Assembly: GCA_017882805.1 (NCBI GenBank)
Contig: JADGOT010000059.1
Coordinates: forward strand, 1 to 43,697
Length of the DNA: 43,697 nt
DNA from: Glaciihabitans sp.
GTDB taxonomy: Bacteria; Actinomycetota; Actinomycetes; Actinomycetales; Microbacteriaceae
Direction of reading: 5' to 3'
The notes beneath the pieces were generated by a model. That model saw only the letters and a list, made by a program, of their open reading frames with translations. It was not told where the DNA came from and searched no databases. The position numbers and the translations under genes are program-made. Shown here piece after piece: positions 39,521-43,697 of this stretch (position 1 is its first letter; each line of letters opens with the position of its first letter).

Positions 39521-41473
39521 GTGAGTCTGCTTGAGAACATCCACGATCCGAGCGATCTTGACGGCCTCTCGGATGCCCAGCTAAACCAGCTTGCGGGCGA
39601 GATCCGCGAGTTCCTCGTGACCGAGGTTTCGAAGACCGGCGGGCACCTTGGGCCGAACCTCGGTGTCGTCGAGCTGACCATAGCGATCCACGCGGTCTTC
39701 GACTCGCCCAAGGATGCGATCGTCTTCGATACGGGCCACCAGAGCTACGTCCACAAGCTCTTAACGGGCCGGCAGGACTTTAGTCGCCTTCGCGAACTCG
39801 GCGGCCTCGCCGGGTACCCGCAGCGCAGCGAATCGGTGCATGACATCGTCGAGAGTTCGCACGCATCGAGCTCGCTGTCGTGGGCTGATGGCATCTCGCG
39901 GGCGTTCGAGATGACGGGTCAGAAGGATCGGTTTGTTGTTGCCGTTGTCGGCGATGGCGCGCTCACCGGCGGCATGACCTGGGAGGCGCTGAACAACATC
40001 AGTGATGACAACGCCCGCAACCTTGTCATCGTGGTGAACGACAACGGTCGCTCGTATGCGCCGACCATCGGCGGGATGGCGCGGTTCCTGAACACGGTTC
40101 GAACGAGGCGCGCCTACCGTACCCTGCATGTCTCGAGCACAAGGGTTTTCAGCCACCTTGGCGGTCCGGCTCGAGCGTTCTATCGGGGTGTTCGCGGCGG
40201 TCTGCACGGCTTTCTGGCGCGCTTTACCAACAACGAAGCGCTGTACTCGAACCTCGACATCAAATACATCGGGCCGGTCGACGGTCACGACATTCGCGCG
40301 ATGGAGCACGCGCTGCGCCAGGCGAAGAACTATGGCGCCCCGGTTCTGGTTCATGCCATTACGCAAAAGGGTCGCGGCTACGAGCCCGCTCTGCATGACA
40401 CGGCAGACCAGTTCCACGCCGTCGGACACATAGACCCCGAGACTGGCGAGCCGATCGAGACGCCGAGCAGGCCATCGTTTACATCTGTTTTCGCCGATGA
40501 GATTCTGCAGATCGCGACCGAGAATCCGCGCATTGTTGGCATCACTGCGGCAATGCTTCGGCCCACTGGTCTCCACCGCTTCGCGGAGAAATTCCCCGAC
40601 CGCGTCTTCGACGTCGGGATAGCCGAACAACACGCGGTCACCTCGGCCGCCGGTCTCGCCTTCGGCGGGCTTCACCCCGTCGTGGCCCTGTACGCAACGT
40701 TCGTGAATCGCGCGTTCGATCAGGTGCTCATGGACGTTGCGCTCCACAAGGCGGGCGTGACTTTCGTGCTGGACCGTGCTGGAGTGACGGGTCCGGACGG
40801 CCCGAGCCACCACGGAATGTGGGATCTTGCGATCCTTCAGGTCATCCCGAACATCCGGCTAGCCGCACCGCGCGACGCGACGCGGTTGCGCGAGGAGCTG
40901 CGCGAGGCTGTGATCATCGAGGATGCACCGACGGTTGTCCGTTTTTCGAGAGGCTCGGTCGGCAACGAGTACGAGGCGAGTCGACGCACGGTCGACGGGG
41001 TCGACGTGCTTCGTGAGGCGGCCCACAAGGATGTTCTCATCGTCACTGTGGGCCCCATGGCCAACCTCGGCTTGCAGGTCGCCGAGCGGCTCGCAGCGCA
41101 GGGAATTGGCGCAACCGTCGTCGACCCGCGCTGGGTTGTCCCCGTGCCAGAGAGCGTGATCGCCATGGCGGCCGACTACCGCCTCCTCGTTTCAATCGAG
41201 GACGGGGTTCGCGTCGGAGGGATTGGCACGCGAATCCGTCAGGACCTCCGTGCGGCCGGTGTCGATACTGCCGTGACCGAGCTTGGTCTGCCCGACGAGT
41301 TCCTGCCCCACGGGTCGCGCGAGGAGATCCTCGACATCGTTGGCTTGAACCCACAAAAGATCGCCCGCGACCTGGTCGCCCAGGTGCTCGGAAGCCGCGT
41401 GCCAGTAGCCCGACCACTGCCCGACGACGAGAAGCGCGAAATCAACGCGAATGCGGAGAAGAACGACCACTAG
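39521..41473 (+). CDS. dxs: 1-deoxy-D-xylulose-5-phosphate synthase
   Basis: GGHLGPNLGVVELTIAIH, DTGHQSYVHKLLTGR, VVGDGALTGGMTWEALNN, DRAGVTGPDGPSHHGMWD. Confidence 0.97.
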   Translation: MSLLENIHDPSDLDGLSDAQLNQLAGEIREFLVTEVSKTGGHLGPNLGVVELTIAIHAVFDSPKDAIVFDTGHQSYVHKLLTGRQDFSRLRELGGLAGYPQRSESVHDIVESSHASSSLSWADGISRAFEMTGQKDRFVVAVVGDGALTGGMTWEALNNISDDNARNLVIVVNDNGRSYAPTIGGMARFLNTVRTRRAYRTLHVSSTRVFSHLGGPARAFYRGVRGGLHGFLARFTNNEALYSNLDIKYIGPVDGHDIRAMEHALRQAKNYGAPVLVHAITQKGRGYEPALHDTADQFHAVGHIDPETGEPIETPSRPSFTSVFADEILQIATENPRIVGITAAMLRPTGLHRFAEKFPDRVFDVGIAEQHAVTSAAGLAFGGLHPVVALYATFVNRAFDQVLMDVALHKAGVTFVLDRAGVTGPDGPSHHGMWDLAILQVIPNIRLAAPRDATRLREELREAVIIEDAPTVVRFSRGSVGNEYEASRRTVDGVDVLREAAHKDVLIVTVGPMANLGLQVAERLAAQGIGATVVDPRWVVPVPESVIAMAADYRLLVSIEDGVRVGGIGTRIRQDLRAAGVDTAVTELGLPDEFLPHGSREEILDIVGLNPQKIARDLVAQVLGSRVPVARPLPDDEKREINANAEKNDH

Positions 41474-41483
41474 GTCAGCGCGT

Positions 41484-41514
41484 TTGACTTAGAGTGCACT
41501 CTAAGTTCTAGCCT
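41484..41514 (+). promoter_or_regulatory. MerR-type promoter/operator: -35 TTGACT, 19-bp spacer, -10 TAGCCT, overlapping 20-bp palindrome
   Basis: ACTTAGAGTGCACTCTAAGT (41487-41506) is a perfect palindrome within an overlong 19-bp spacer. Confidence 0.82.
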
Positions 41515-41520
41515 GAAGTC

Positions 41521-42869
<1,349 letters not shown>

Positions 42870-42874
42870 CCGGG

Positions 42875-43399
42875 TTACTGGGCCTGCTTGACGATCGGGT
42901 TTATCGGCGTCAGGACGAAGTAGTGGGTGAGGATCAACACCGAGTAGACGACATTGCCCTTGGTGTAGGTCCCCACTCCGCCGTAGTTGTAATAGCTGTT
43001 GAGAAGGCTCGCGCCGGCGGGAACCTCGAGAGCGCTCGCCACGGCCGCGCCCTCCGCGTCGGTGTCCGGCAGACCCTTCCAGGCCGTTTTGGCAAAGAAC
43101 ACCGTCGTACCAGCGTTCCAGCCGGGAAGCTTCGGAGTTACGTAGAAGCATGTCCCGGTGCAGAGGGCGTACTGCTTTGCCAGTGCTGCGGCATCGGTGG
43201 TGATCGGGTCGGACTGCGAGAACAGCGGCGTCGTCTGGAACTGATAGTCGTAGAGGTGCCAGGTCGTCCAGAGGTAGAGCGGTGGGTTATCCGCCTGGGC
43301 GGTCCCGGCCATCGCGGGTGCCAGAACCAATGCTCCTGCAGTCAGCGCTGCGGCGGCAGCCAGCTTGATGCGACGAAGGGAAGAACGAGACTGCGACAT
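42875..43399 (-). CDS. Secreted hypothetical protein with signal peptide
   Basis: MSQSRSSLRRIKLAAAAALTAGALVLAPAMAGTAQADNPP signal peptide; mature part not recognised. Confidence 0.78.
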   Translation of the reverse strand: MSQSRSSLRRIKLAAAAALTAGALVLAPAMAGTAQADNPPLYLWTTWHLYDYQFQTTPLFSQSDPITTDAAALAKQYALCTGTCFYVTPKLPGWNAGTTVFFAKTAWKGLPDTDAEGAAVASALEVPAGASLLNSYYNYGGVGTYTKGNVVYSVLILTHYFVLTPINPIVKQAQ

Positions 43400-43492
43400 T
43401 GCTGATGCTCCTTTGCCACTGGGATAGCGGCTCAATTGCCGAGCGTAGGAGCGTCCCGAGTCACCGGAATATAGGTATCGACTGCTCAACTT

Positions 43493-43554
43493 CGTGAGAG
43501 GTCACGATCAACCCGCCGGACGGGGGATTGGGCGGTTATTCGCGACCTCTCACG
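43493..43554. repeat. Intergenic inverted repeat CGTGAGAGGTC / GACCTCTCACG with 40-nt spacer
   Basis: Perfect 11-bp arms at 43493-43503 and 43544-43554. Confidence 0.6.
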
Positions 43555-43560
43555 GGCTCA

Positions 43561-43697
43561 TTAGTTGGTTCCTCGGATGACAGGGTGGTGGAACGTGTCT
43601 TTGAAGACGCGCTCCGACGCTCCGACCCGGTCGAGGTACGGCGTGAGCCCGCCCATTTGGAACGGATAGCCGGCACCCAGGATGAGACAGAGGTCGA
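43561..43697 (-). CDS. 3-hydroxyacyl-CoA dehydrogenase / fatty acid oxidation alpha-subunit-like, C-terminal fragment (truncated by window edge)
   Basis: Minus strand reads DLCLILGAGYPFQMGGLTPYLDRVGASERVFKDTFHHPVIRGTN*. Confidence 0.7.
   Translation of the reverse strand, partial: DLCLILGAGYPFQMGGLTPYLDRVGASERVFKDTFHHPVIRGTN

Overview
The window looks like a mostly core chromosomal segment from an actinobacterium, probably Micrococcales/Microbacteriaceae judging from gene content and order. I place about 38 coding regions. They include glnA (type I) and a type III glutamine synthetase; lipA-lipB, sucB and lpdA; pepA; PAC2 and MFS genes; the primary sigma factor; a murT-gatD-like pair; topoisomerase IV parE and parC flanking a small cell-surface-type cassette; sepH, DUF4193, DUF3093, dut, DUF3710 and DUF3159; acnA; dxs; and merR with an aldo/keto reductase. 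I see no prophage, CRISPR array, IS element or defence island. The main non-routine observations are as follows. (1) A MurT/GatD pair in which the GatD-like subunit has lost both the catalytic Cys and the catalytic His of a class I glutamine amidotransferase, and MurT has lost one zinc-ribbon Cys. I propose this could be a repurposed D-Glu alpha-carboxyl ligase suited to B-type peptidoglycan. (2) A textbook four-half-site GlnR box before glnA, with a possible partial box before the type III glutamine synthetase that interrupts an otherwise familiar gene order. (3) Two hairpins inside unrelated genes that share an identical 11-nt loop but have different, internally compensated stems, resembling REP elements and encoding ELVE in frame in both proteins. 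(4) Perfect palindromic operators before acnA and merR. (5) An in-frame triple repeat (GNNT x3) in the sigma-factor leader. (6) A transmembrane pseudokinase. All calls are from reading the sequence; no database searches were run.
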